From: Larus michahellis
Lineage: Eukaryota; Chordata; Aves; Charadriiformes; Laridae
Length of the DNA stretch: 64,000 bases
Direction: 5' to 3'
Assembly (NCBI RefSeq): GCF_964199755.1
Contig: NC_133896.1
Coordinates: 62,351,142 to 62,415,141 of the forward strand
The notes under the pieces are model-generated. The model made no database searches. It saw only the letters and a program-made list of their open reading frames with translations, and had not been told where the DNA came from. A program made the translations under genes and the position numbers. Below are positions 49,301 through 62,700 of this stretch, piece after piece; position 1 is the first letter of the stretch, and every line of letters begins with the position of its first letter.

Positions 49301-52300
49301 ATATCATTCAAGACATTTTGACTGGGAGTGATCTGTAATCCACATCCACCAGCTCGTCTCCATCCTGACCCAGGAAAGCCACGTGGCTGGCGTCTTTTAC
49401 GCATCTCTCCCAGTGCCAGGTTTTGGTGGCCCTCCTGGACCAGTTCTTTGGTATCTCTGCAGCTCTGCTAATGTGTTTCAGGTCTGTTCTGCTGTATCCT
49501 CAGTTATCTCAGTCTTGACCTGGTCCTGTGGTGTAGCTGGCATCTGTATGCAAATGCAATATCTCCTGGAGAATCTGTATCCATTTAGATGTGTTTACCG
49601 TGTCACTCATACCGTATCTAATGTAGGTGAGACCACTTCAGTAAAGTAGCTGTATCTTTTTCAGCATCCCTGCAGGTAGGTGCCCGAGCCCTGGTTTTGT
49701 TCTTGCTCAGCTGCGAACTTGACCTGCAGACTGTGGAGTTCCCCTCTTTAGGACTGAGCTTGGCTTAAAAGTTATTTCTTGTCCCTCCAAAATCATCGCT
49801 GTTTCCCAGAGGAGCACTTGAGTCGTTATGAATCCCTGCATTTCCTCTCAGCCAGGAAGGGTTGAAGGAGTTTCAGGAAGAGGATGCTTTACAAGGAGAC
49901 GTCTGCGTTCCCTTGCCATGCCCTGTCGCGAACAGACACAGAGACTCCTGCCAAAAAGACGTTGCCTGTAGAAGATAATGTGCGAGGGAAGAAGTTGGGA
50001 CATGAGTGAATGGCAGGGTAAGGCAGGGTTTCAGGTGGAATGCCTGATGCTTTTGATATTGGGTGCAATAAAACAGATGCTTGTGGCAGCACTGGGGGTG
50101 AGCTAGGAAACACGCTCATGTCACTTGGCATCGCTGGAGCAAGTTGCAGGTGATAGTTTCTCATTTGGGTTTCACTATGGTTGGTACTCCTGTCCATCTC
50201 GCCTGTTGTCATGGTAGGGCTTGTGGAAAGGGATGGGGCTTTTACTTTGCTTGTGTATTTTGTGTCCGTCCTCCTGTCCTTCCTCCTGTCCCCACCAGCC
50301 TCTTCCCTGAGGTGTTCATGGCCATGGATACAGCGTGCCACCTATCAAGAACATGCTGACTTCCTGTGGAAGCTGAATGCTGCATGTCAGATGGCCTGAG
50401 CCATGGGCCTGTGAGCACAGGGGCTCTGTGGTCACCCCTGGGGCTCAGGGGGAGCCCCGGGGGGCTGGTGGGTGTGTGTAGGAGGAGAGGCACTGGCATA
50501 GTCGCATGGGTAAAACAGTCTGTGGTCACCATGAAGTGCTTGCTGAAAAGGCAGATATTGGGAGTTACTTGGCTAAACGAGGCAAGGGAAGCGGGACTCA
50601 TCTCAGCCCTCCTGCCTTGCCCACCGGGGACGTGGGGAGGGCTGCAAGGGGCAGGCGGTCCCCATCCCCTGTTTGGGGTGTCCAGGCAGATGGGCTGCCT
50701 GTGGGGCGCTCATCCCCTTTTTGCTTGGAGGTGGCAACATGAGAACTGTGAAATCCAACCCTGTGTTGGGCCGGGCTGCACTTAAGCCCCGTGTAAGCCC
50801 TAATTTGAAGGCTTAAAGGGAACTGAAGTGTGGCACCGAGTGCTGTGGCTGAGCATCAGCCTTCCTGAGCCGTGACAGCATGCCAAGAGGGGAACCGAGG
50901 GGCAGGACAGCCTCTGCCTTCCCGGCAGGGCCAGGAACCTCCAGCTGAACTTCTTGGTCCCAGCAGAAGCGTTGGATTTGGTCGGGTTTTAAACTGTAAA
51001 TGTGATTAATCATGGCTGGAGGTTCTGACCTCTGCGGTTTTCACTGTGTGCCCAAAGAAGTTGCTGCAGTAATGGGCCTGTTCTGCCTGCAGCCCAGCTG
51101 GTCTCCATACGTCTGGTTACGTATGTTCGTGCCTGTAGTTCTTCCCCTTATAACCACTCTCCATCTCCCCAGCCTGGTCACTGCTTCTCTTTGTGGGCAG
51201 CGGGCTCAGCTTGCAGGTGGTAGCAGGTAACACCACCCCTGTGCTGGGTTCCTAAAGGCCACGTAGCCATTGTGGTGGGCCTCCGTCGGGGGAGCCCCCC
51301 ACTTCCCTCTCCTGCCTGTGTCCCCTCCTTCCCACGCTTGGTCTCCGCACAGGGACCCCTTTCGCCTGGTGCCCCTCGGGGGATGCCATGGGAGCGGGTG
51401 AGCCGCCCAGCACACGGGTAGCCGCAGCAGCCTGAGGTTCACCATTTCTTCCTTTTCTTTGCGACTGTGATCCTTGTTTATTTATTTGCAACAATTGCCG
51501 TTGCGTTCACTTGGGGTCACCTCAGCGCTGGATGCTTTCATTTACTTCAGAGCCCTGTCACCGCGTAAAACACAGTCGTAGTTTTAGGAAAGCCCCAGAG
51601 TGTGCCGTGTTACGCCTGGGCTTGGGAGTGGGGGGGGTCGGGTAGGTCCTGAAGGTGGTTCCCAGCATCGTGCCAGCTGTATTGCTGGGAGGCACACACG
51701 TGCATCTCTGTGCCCATACAGATGTCCCTGGGAGCATCCTGCCCATCTTCCTCCCCCTGGTCAGGTCCATGGGACTTCGGCCGGTGCACTGGAGAAAGGA
51801 TCACTGGTGTTTGTCAACCTTTACAAGGAAACAGGTGGTTTTTAAGCCAAAGCTAAGATTGTAGCAAATGCTGGAGGATGGAAGGTAACTGTAAATCCTA
51901 GGTCTCATTTGCACAAAAACATTTGTTTCCAATCCTGAGGGTATTTTACCTTCCCCTGCCTATACCTTCCTTTCAGAAACAGGTAAATTTAGTTTGGGTT
52001 CGTTTGTTTTTTTTTTTCAAAACACCACAAAATGTGGCTAAGGGTGGGGGGCTTTTAAATTATATTTGGCACAGAGGGGATAAGGAGGATTCTGGATGCT
52101 CCTTGTGGCAGGAATCTGTGGATGTCTGTCATTTATACGCTGTCGGAGGGGAACACTGAAGAGGCGGGATACACCAGGAGAGCAGCAATGATATTTGCAG
52201 CCTCTTACTTGTGGGTCTGCTGCACAGATCAGACCTCTTAGCTTTCTTGTGCCCCAGCATATGAGACCCCACGCACTGGGCCATGTTTCGGGTGTGAACC

Positions 52301-52620
52301 TTAGGTGTAGGGTCATCTGGTGGATAAATGTCCTGCCATGTGGAGGGGGACCGGCTCTGTGGCAAGGTTGCCACAAGAGTGGGAGGCGATGCTGGCCAGT
52401 TTGGCTCCTTCCAGGGCAGAAACCTGCAAGATGCCCCTGGCTCCCCAAAAAGGCCATCCCTTTTGTAGCAGGCTCTGTGGAGCAGAGAAAAGTGACTTGG
52501 TTTCTGCCCTGGAGGTGCGGGAGGTACAGACCTACCCGAGCGCTCATGAGGAGGCAGCCGTGGCAGTGATTCCCAGGTTCCCTGGGGGTCATCAGTGATG
52601 GCACATTTATACCACTTTTT
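46330..52620 (+). other. HIPK2 intron 1, middle part
   Basis: No exons are supported. There are short simple repeats such as the ATGT-rich stretch at 48770-48793, and many short frames on both strands without recognisable domains. Confidence 0.55.
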
Positions 52621-52623
52621 TTT

Positions 52624-52673
52624 ATTTATATATATGTGTGTGTGTGTGTGTATATATATACACGCACACACAC
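52624..52673. repeat. (TA)(TG)(TA)(CA) compound microsatellite, self-complementary
   Basis: TA repeats are followed by a (TG)n run, a second TA block and then CACGCACACACACC. The TG and CA parts are complementary across the TA centre, so the tract can fold into a hairpin or cruciform. Confidence 0.9.
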
Positions 52674-53130
52674 CACCTTACCTGTAGCAAAGTTTTTGTT
52701 TGCATTTACTGGCTGCTTACCAGATCTCAAAATCATTACAAAGAGAGACAAACCAGCTAAGACAGCCTGCAGGGCAGGGACGGGTCTGGGCTACCCCGCT
52801 GTGGCTCCATCAAGGAGGCAGGAGGAACACGCTGGCAAGGGTGTGTGGTGGGAGCTCCGCACCAACGTGGGCCGTGCTGTGCATGCTTGGTGCTCTGTTT
52901 CCAGAGCTGACAATGCAGTGTCTTTCACCTGCATCAGCTTTCTAGGAGGAAGTGACCAAAGAAAAGCTGGAGGCCTCTCCATGCCTTGGCAGAGGAGAGG
53001 GAGAGGTTTGTGTCCTCCCCTGCCTTTCAGCCAGAAGGAATGCATGTGCCTGGGGGCTTCCTGCCATGCTCTCATGCCATGCTGATGGGTTTCATGACAC
53101 CACTTTTAGCACCTGAGGATAGGTGTGAAA

Positions 53131-53184
53131 AGGAAGGAGGTGAAGGAGGTGGAGGAGGAGGAGGAGGTGGAGGTGGTGGTGGTG
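53131..53184 (+). repeat. GGA/GGT trinucleotide-rich tract
   Basis: A G-rich purine tract of GGAGGT, GGA and GGT units ending in (GGT)4. The many closely spaced GG pairs could support a two-layer G-quadruplex. It encodes a Gly run only by accident. Confidence 0.9.
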
Positions 53185-53250
53185 TGAGTTAATACAAGGC
53201 CCAGTGGGAAGCAGCGGCAGGCAGTATTATTGCAGTGGTTTGTGCCAAAA

Positions 53251-53281
53251 CTTTCTCTCTCTCTTTCTCTTTCTCTCTCTC
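53251..53281 (+). repeat. CT microsatellite
   Basis: CTTT and (CT)n units over 31 nt, only about 70 bp after the GGA/GGT tract and with opposite purine-strand bias. Confidence 0.9.
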
Positions 53282-53740
53282 ATTAAATTACAACTAATGC
53301 AAGTAGCATTGTGAAGGAGGAATTTGGGAACTGTTGTTCATCATCCAGTCGCTTGTAACGAATGTGCTGCTCAGTGCCATAGCCCATAGCCTAGCTGAGA
53401 AGTAATTCACTTGGTATTTGCAGGCATGACATGCATGCCATAAGAATTCCACTGTTAGCATTATTCCAGCATTAGCGAGGGGATATGAAAATAAATGATG
53501 AGCTATTGTTTTTCATTATTAAATCCAGGCTTTTCGCTTCTCTGTCTTTTTCCCTTCCTCTGTCTGTGGAAGGAGGGGCCTCTCCATTCCTTTTGCTTTT
53601 GGAGAAGCAGGTTGTGCCCTCGCTCATCCCAGCTCCCCCGTGCCCCTTCCAGACCAGCACCCTTCCGCTGGTCCCTCCACCTGTCCCCTCCTGGGTTTGG
53701 AGACCAGCCACAGCAGTCCTTTTAAAGTGCTGCAGGATAT

Positions 53741-53785
53741 CATCACAGAATGATGCGACGTCAGAGGGGACCTCAGCATTTTGTT
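53741..53785. mobile_element. Possible diverged CR1 3'-end fragment, antisense
   Basis: ATCACAGAATGATG followed by AGAGGGGACCTCAGCA resembles the reversed CR1 3' end (ATCACAGAAT... GGGACCTC). It is short and diverged, so it may be coincidental. Confidence 0.25.
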
Positions 53786-56700
53786 GTGGGTCTACAAAGC
53801 CATTTTGCACTCACCACATCTCAAGGGGACCAAGCCCTGCTCTTCATGGTTGCACTGGCAAGCTCAGAGTTCGGTGGCAGGTCAAGCAGTTTGGTACTTT
53901 GAGGTCATCTGCAAGCCTTAAGTGACTCTTCTATTATTTAAAAAAAAAAAAAAGAAGAGGGAAAGCTTTTGAGGCAGCTGTCCATCTGTATGTGCAGGAG
54001 CAGAGCCAAGCAGCTTCTGCCGGTCTCTGCTGGCAGGGGCCAGCACTTAGAAGTCCACAGGGGAAACAAGGGGGATGTGCGACCCACAGTTGTGGATGAG
54101 GGGCATCCCTGTCCGTTCCAGTGGGCTTTCCTGCGTTTCCTGCAGAGCTTTATAAATGTGGAGTTAAACATCACAGGGGAGTGAGGTAGTTAAGTAGTAT
54201 TTATCCCTACTTTCTAGCGGGGGAGACCAAAGAGAAAAGCGTAAGAGTTTCAGAGGTGACCCCGGTTTCTGGGATCATCGGTTCATGGAGCTGGTTTAAG
54301 CAGGCACGCAAACACCCACCTGCGCAACATAAAAGGCTTCTTTCGAAAACCGGGCTTAAATATCCCCATGAAGTCCCCAGACTGAGTCAGTACCAGCGCT
54401 ATACAGGATTCCCGTGCTCCTAATCTTATTCTTAATCAACTAACCCAGGCAGTCTTTCATGTCATTGAGTTGCTGCTCACTCCAGTGGCCCCAGCCCGCA
54501 TTGGCTGTTCAGCAGAAGGCCTGGCTGAGCTGAAGGCAGATGGCAGGGTAGGAGCTTGTGCTGATCCTACTACTATTAACTCTACCACTCCTCTGCACAG
54601 CAAGCTGCTCCCTTTGAACATCAGCAGAACCGCTTTTAAAAGCCCTGCGGCCCAGCCTTGTGTGACAGAATAGCTCATTTTGTCAGGGAAAAAGATACCT
54701 TGGCAAACTTTTGAGTGTAAGCTGTCAGGGGTAACCTCAAGACGCTGGAAGAAGCAGCCGTAGGCTTTGAGGAAAGAGCAGCAGCCAGCTGCAGGTGTCG
54801 CGTTCCCACCTGAGAGGAGATGTGTGAAAGCCATTGCTTTTTCCCCCATGTTCTTTATTCATCCTCTCGCAGGAGCAGCGTATGGACCGGAATGTTCTGT
54901 GACGTTGCTTTGCACATAATCGTGGTTATGAAATCCAAAGCTGCTGGGTCGCTGTATTTGTCCTGCCCCGCACCATGCTGCCAGCGTACCTCGGCACACA
55001 GCGACCTGCAGTACGTCGTGGTTATCCTGGTGTAGATCTGACCCATGGGTCTCCTAAAATGTCTCAGGCCAGGTATCTCCCTCTTCCCCACCACCTGCTC
55101 TTGTTTACAGGCATGCGCACACACGTGCAATGCGCAGCCTTTAGCACCGACAGTGCGTGCGGCTCTCGCCAGTTCTCTTCAGGACAATTGCGAAGTCCCA
55201 CATCTCAGAACCGGGATGGCTGTGTCCCTCTGACCAAGCTCCTCCACGCAGCCCTCTCACAGCCCTCGCGGTGATTGCCAAGGTCCTTTCCATCCGGTTC
55301 TTCTTGGATTTTGGAACATGCACAAATGTGGCGGTGGTGACACTGGGCGCGAAGCCATCGACTCATATTTACTTGTGATCTCAGAAAGCGATTTCGATTC
55401 AGACCTCAAAGCGCAAGCTGCTATGCGATTCAAAGTTGTGCTGCCAGCAGAAGGATGTGACCTCACGGTATGAAAAAGGAGGAGATTAGCAAAGAAGTAA
55501 GCTTCTAAGGTACACAAATGTCCACGGGGGAAAAAAAGAAATATCTTAATAGAAAAGTCAGTTGTCTGCGTAAGAGAAGGCTGGGGAAATGACTAATTTG
55601 CTGGTTCTGTTATATGTGCAGTTTGATTCAGTTTTTCCTTCTTTGATTCAGGCCCCCTCCTTCGCTCTCCGTACCCCCTACCTCGCCTTGGCTTTTTCTG
55701 CCTTTTAAGAGAGAGCAGGCAAGGGAGGGTGGAAGGGCTCAGTGAGGAAGGAGTTAAGGGAATGCTCAGTGGGGATTATAAAACAGCCAGGCACTTGGAA
55801 ACAGTTAAGAAGAGAGAAACAGATCTGCCAGGAGGGAGTGTGGCACTGGAGCCGGTGGTTTATTTTCATGCCTCCCTCCACAGCGATGCAGAAGGCTCTC
55901 CTACCATGGGGATGGAGGTAACAGCGGGGGGAGCAGGGTCGGTGCCGGGGTCAGGGTGTCAGGGTTAAACAGGGAACAGACTTCTTCATCACCAAGCTGG
56001 CAAGCCTTTCCACTGATCCTTACTGACGTGCTCTGCTCTGGGTCATTCCCATTAAGGGTGGCAGGAGTTACCTACCGTAGCCTGAGGGCATGGCCTTGCT
56101 CTGGGGGCAAGGTGTCCTCTTTGCATATTGGACGTAGGGGAGAGTGGTCTGTGCACCGCCTTGGAAAGATGAACGCAACAACTTCGCTGTCTGCTCGAGC
56201 CATGGCGCCGGGAGCAAAGTGTGGGCAGGTCTGTGGGATTGCCTCCGTGAGCATGAGTTGCATGCGAAGTCCCCTGTGCGCGTGGCTGTGGGTGGACATC
56301 TTGTGCAAGCCCACCTGGCCAGGAGGAGCCTTCTGTCATGCTCTGATGAGCCTTGAGTCACGAGGAGCTGTGGTTTTACTCACCCTGCATTCATGCCTCA
56401 GAAGCCCGGCTGAGACCTTCTACGCTGTCAGGCACCCGGTGCCTTGATGAGGGCAGAAAGTCTTGGTCCCGGGAAGGAAAGGCCAATACAGGCACTTGGA
56501 GGCAACGTGACCCAACAGACCAGCTTACTGGCAGGGCCACAAAGAGCAGCTAGGTCGGTCGAGTCTTCCTCCATTGTGTTCCTCACATGCCCCTGCTCGG
56601 GGCAGTAGCTAACCTCTTCCCACGTTGAGGGACGCTGCTACCGTGATGCTGACTTAAGAAGTGACCCAAATGCAGGCCCTGCCATCCCCTCCTGGCTCTT

Positions 56701-59700
56701 CAGCTCTCTGTATAAAAAAAAATTGTATTTTTTGCAGCAGGAGCATATGTGGCAGAGACCATAGGGGAGTACTGCACGTGTGCAGCGCGGAGACCTGTTT
56801 TTCTTTGCAGGGGGGAAACAGATGCAACTGTTGGAGCCAAAGTGTGTGGAGAGAAGGGTTAGTCACTCTGCAAGTGTCAGGGGCTCGCGGAGGAAACAGC
56901 AGGAGTTTGCTGACTAATGCTGATGATGTTCAAGGAGTAAATGAGAAATACAGAGGGAAAACCCTCTGTTTCTGAATTTGGAAGGGAAAAAAAAAAAGAG
57001 AGGGGAAAAAAAAAAGAAAGAAAGATGTACAGAGTTACTAATCAGCCCCCAAAGTCTCTGACCTATATCTCCCTCCTTTCCCTGGAGCCATTCTTGAAAT
57101 GAAAAATTAATAGAGAAGAACCAGGTTTTACCTCCAGGGTACCCTTTTAGGCTGCCATGTGCTGCAGGCTGAGACCAGCAGATAGGACTTTGGTGTCCCT
57201 CAGCACGATCTAGAAAGCGGAGTGGTCTCAGTCCAGGGCGTTGTGAGGACATCCAGAGAGACTGAAAGCAAGAAGGTAATCTCTGCTCTGGGAAGGACGG
57301 TCTCGGGCTTCAGATGTTTGGGAAAAGTATGTTGAGTCAATGTGCTAGGTTAAAGTAAACCAGTAAAGAAGGATAGTCCTTGAAGTTAACGGTAACTTTA
57401 TCAGGGGAAATGGAGGTGAAAGTTAAAAAAAAAAACTATATCAGGTCATAAGCCCTCTGAGGGCCAAGTTCATTGTGTCTACAGAATATTCCTCCCCCTC
57501 TTCTCATTTTTAGTTTTTTAATGAGGAAACAGAATCCTTATTTAAGAAGCGAAAACCTAGGGTTGTGGGTCAGGAGGTTTCATTTACCAGTTCTGCTGCT
57601 GCTTCGCTCTTTAAGCTTGAGCAAGTCACTTTGCTTTCTTCTGGCTCCATCTTTGTCTCTATACGCTGTGGTCTGTGGTGCCCTTTGCAATGCAGTTACA
57701 AACCTGTAGAGGAAAGGAAGGGCTACATTTTCCAAGGCGACCAGGTCTGGGCCATCGCAACGACAGCAACGTACTGTACAGGAGGAGGAAGGCTCATGCG
57801 GGGGGGTTTCTGCCTGCACTGGAATAGGCTTTGGGCACTGCTGGATTCACCCTGCCACACGTCATGTAAGGGATGGGACCGCATAGCCATCGAGTGCCGT
57901 GAGAAGAGGTGCTGTCACCCACCGTGGCAGCAGGGCTAGGTTAGCTTTGAGGGGATCTGAGCATATGTGAAAACCTGGTCTTTTCCCATCCCCTCGTGTT
58001 GGATGACCTCAACTTAGATCCCCAAGATCACTAGCCATATCTAACGTATAAGTCTAGATGCATCATGTTGTCTTTGTTGTGCTCCTCCAGAGCCTTGCTC
58101 CTTGAACGATTGCAAGATACCTCACTTAAAGCTACCTTTTGTGATTAATATCCTCGGTAACCCTGAAGGGCCAGAAGCTGAGCCATCCGGGCTGTTTCTG
58201 TATGGACTTCTGCCTCTCCAATATTAGGATGCCTCATGCAGCTTGAGAAACTAGGTTATATAGCAGCTTTAATGGGGCTTTTTCCAGACACTGATTGACC
58301 TGATTCCTCAGACCAGCTGTTTTATTTATTAAGCAAAATAGGAGAAAAAGAATGCATCTCCTACATAAATTTGATTCATTGTGGAAAACGTTTAAACTAT
58401 TTTTTTGGGTTTTTTTTCGTAAATTGATGTGGCGCTCTTACTTCATATTGATTTTGGAGATATTAATTTATACACTAGGAATGAGGAAGATTTGCCTCTT
58501 CATCTAATCCTGTTTCTAGAGAGAGATTTACTTAATGTGCAGTGTAATTTGTCTAATGTGCAACTTTGTATGTAGAGTGTGCCCAGATCTAGTAGAAACA
58601 GTGGCTATAATAAAAAAGAGCGCTGTAGTGCAGTGCTGTAAATCCCTCTGTGATTAAAAATACTAAATTAGTCGATGTGAGTGCAGTCAGGAGACATTGC
58701 TAGCTGAAAAGCAGGGATATACGGCAAGAGTTTTCAGTGCAGGACAGAGGAGGTGGGTCTGTGTTCACCTCTGCATGCGTGTGGTATGTGTCTAGGGGAG
58801 GGACAGTTTATAACATCATTCGCCAGGAATACAGCTTGGGTGGGAAAGAGGAATCATCGGGAGTTATCCCAGGGTTGTCCTTGCGTGTTCACAAGGTGGC
58901 AGAGGAACCGATTCTCCTGCCAGCTCCCGTATTGTTGCACTCTGTTTCACCCGGGTCCTGCGTGCGCGTGGTGGACAGTTGCAAGGTTGGATTTTACACT
59001 TCTACAAAAGTGTCTCTAAAAATAATTTATTGCTCTGAAGAAGGCTGGCACCATGGATTGGTTGATTTTTTTTTCATTTCCCCCCCACACCCCCGCCCCC
59101 CATCTGTCTTTTTGTCTGTCAGTCTTTCTTTCCTGGTGTTAACACAGAAAAATCACCGTCTGGAATTTTTAGGTGGGTCTTTTTTTAGGATTTTGTGAAT
59201 CTCCTTCTGTATAAACAGGGAAAGGATGCATTTATAACAATGTAAGAGTCACTACCTCTGAGGACTTTCCATCTGTCCTATATCCAGTTTATGACCGCTG
59301 CTGCCAACAATACCTGATTCTTAACTTGCTTTCTCTTTCCAAGACAACAGGAGGAAAGGTGGGGCTCAGTGCAAAAAGTTGCTGTTTGGAACCGAGTAAC
59401 AAGACTGTGTTGTGCATTACGATTAAAAATAAATGAATCTTGTTTATCTGAACAGAACCAGGATATGAAATAAAGCTTTAGTTACAGTTTGCATTTAAGT
59501 TTGACATGATTCTATTAGCGTAACATCTGGCATGCATGGTTTCTTCAACAGCTGGGTAATATAATCCAAGAGAAAGAAAAGTGTATGTCATGGCAATGAC
59601 CTGCTGTCGAGGCCATCCAACAGCTTCCCCGTTATAAGACCCCCTTGTTGGTTGTTCACAGCTTTACCAAACTTAAGCTCTCTGGGCTACAATTTTCCAT

Positions 59701-62700
59701 CCCAGCTACCTGCCTCAGAATGTGTATTTAGAAAACAGCTCTTTTATACCTTTTTTGAAATTTTTGATGGAGGCTAAAGATAATAAATGTACAAATAAGT
59801 AAGAAAAGAACCCCCCACCTTAACGACCCAATAAAATTCACGTGGTGTATGTCAGATGCACCACTTCTGCAGTCTTCAAGAACATCAGCCCAAACTTGGC
59901 CAAGGTTTAAGCCTTAAAATATGGTTGTCCTCACATCCTCATCAGGCAAAACAAATCCCTGAAGAATCTGGACCTAAGAGTTTCAAATAGGCAGTTAAAA
60001 TTAGTGGAAGCTTTTCATGTTAATCTCTCTGTGCCTCAATTCCCTGCCCATGACATATGGATAATACAGTGTGTTGGCTTTATGAGGGCATTGTGAAAAT
60101 ACATTCTTTTATGTTTGTGAAACATTCAGTTACTCTAATGGCGCGTACTGTAGGAAAGCCTGTGAGTAAATTGCTAATTCCGTCTGCCAAGCAGAGTGTG
60201 GCTGGTACCTAGTAAACAAGGCTTGGGGCCACACCTTGAACAGTGCGGAGAAGACGAAATAGTGACTAGTTGCTCACTAAGCGAGCACCATGTATCCTGC
60301 TGTACTGGGTGAGGCCACGGTCCTGTAGAAAAATAGCCTGTGATTATGTGATTAACAGCTCTGCCACCGAGCATAGGCAAGAAGGGGGGGGGGCAAAGGA
60401 AGGTTACACAGGCAATCATGAAGCTGAGGTTTCCTAAGCCTTGCGTTCTTGATTTGCAGCTTTAAATAGTCCTGCTTTCACTTTTTTTCTGTTTTCTGTG
60501 TAGTTGTCTATCACGCGGAGTGGGCATGAGGAATAATAAACAGCCATTGCTCCTGGAAGAAGAGACAGGGAAACGCCTGGTGCCATCCATCATCAGAGAG
60601 GAAAATTCTTGGTGAAGCCTTGCATCCAGGCATTGCGTATAGGAGCATGTGTGACCCTCGAGATAGAGAGAAGTCAGGGATGGGGGGAAAAAAGCAAACA
60701 AACAGAGATGTCTTCTTTTCCCTTATGACAACTGTTCAGTTTATGCTGTTTTTCTATAATAATGCTGCGTACCATTAAACGGCAGTGCCACAAACCAACA
60801 GACCTGCAAGTTATTTTAAAGAAAGACAAGATCATCTCACGTTGCTTTTTGCTGTGGGTCTTGTGGGAAGGTGTTTCCTGGCTTTACTCACAGTTCTGGT
60901 CACCCCCTTTCCCAGCTGCTGCCCTGTGGAAATCCTAAGCGGTACATGCATGAGACCGTCATCTTCAAGCTTGGGAAAATGATCCAGTCCTGACTCACAG
61001 GCAGAATCATGCCCAAATCCCTCTGCTTTTGTTCACTTTCTTATCATTTGCTTTTCTAGCCATATGTGTTTCATCAGGTAGAAGGAAGCAGGGCTGCCTG
61101 CAGCCCCTTACTGCTTGAGAGTTATATGTGGGCAGCAGCAGGGGAGGAGGAGGTGGCTCTGAGGGTTTGAAGTAAAAAAATCATGATGATGCCACCAATG
61201 AGCAAGCTACTAGATGGCTGGGATGAACACTTCAGCAGAAGTTTGTCCATGTCACGGTAGTATCAGCTGTTGCTTCTGCACTAGCTTAGGATGGGAGTGA
61301 GCTGGTTGCTCGGATGCTGCAGAGGAGGTGGGAGTGGAGAGGAAAGATTGCCATGAACCAGGAGCTATGAGATGCAGGAGAGTTGTATAGGTATGCTGAC
61401 TTGAAAGGGTTACAGTTTGGCACAGGAGCATACTCACCGAGCTGCACAAGTTGAGGAAACTTGCTCATTCTCTGCCTACATTATGAGTCAAACCAGGATG
61501 CACATTTTCTTCAAATCCCTAAACTCTAAAGCCCGTGCACAAGAGCCTCTTCTTGATGTGGTTTTCATAATTGATGTTTGGCTATTTCACAGTTGCTTTT
61601 CCCCATGGAGTTTCTCTTAAAAATGCCCTATATTTCTTTTTAATTTTGACTGTGCGTGGCAAGTTTATATTTCAGAAAAAATATTCAAGCATCATTTTTT
61701 GGAAAGCTAGGATGCCGTTAGGGTACTTTGGGGAGGGAACTGCTTATTATTTGTGGTGTCCCCTGAGAAGCTGATAACTGAAGTCCTACCAATATTTCCC
61801 CTTCTTCTACATGTGAATTTTCAGAAAGGTCTGTCAAGACAGACGCTGCTTTGCCAGCACTGGCTGGTTATTGCAGTTGTTCAAGCATTAGGCAATTGTG
61901 TTTTAGCAAGATGATAGTTTCTCTTTCTTTTTCTTTCTTTTTTGTTTCTTTTAATAGCAAATGCCTTTCACATTCCCTACTGTTGTCTCCCCCTTTTAAC
62001 TGGCAGCTTTCAGTGTGTAACTCTGAGCTGAGATCTCTCAGCCCTGCCCAAACCCTGGAGAAGAAGCTGGGGTAGAGCGGGTGGTCCTGCTCCAGTCAAG
62101 GGCCCTGTGAGGGAGGATTGAGGGGGCTGTACTCCCTTGGTCTTGCTTCACGCACCGTGTGCCCATGTGTCGAGGCCAGCCACTGGTGTGGGCATCTTTG
62201 GATGCCTCCAGGTTGTACCTATGCTCAGTGTGGATCACCACCAGTGTCCCATCTCCTGTAACCCTAGCAAGGGAAAGCAGAGTTGCTCTGGAGCAGGGAT
62301 TTTGGTAAAAAGGTGCTGTTACCATGGGAGAGGCTCTTTTCCTCTGAAAGATGGCATCAAGTTGCGCAAGGGAAAGGCTCAGACACGGCCCAGCTGGGAG
62401 TCCACTGCAATGCATCACTCGGTTGCCCCAACCTCCCATGTTTCCCACCCAAACTGCCGGCTGTTGACTTTGTCACGGTGTGCTACTTTTTAAATAACCC
62501 TTACTAAGGAGTGGACAGTGTCTAACCCGTGAAGAGCCTGTGCCCTCCCTCCCGCTCCCCTCTGCAGAGCTCCTGGGGTGCCACAGCTTGAAGATGTCCT
62601 GGGCGGCAGAAGGGGAGGTAGTGGAGGTAACGCCCCCCTCTGAAGATCTGGTACGTGTTAGGACACCGGATGCTTAACTCCATTTCTGACCTCTGAAAAT

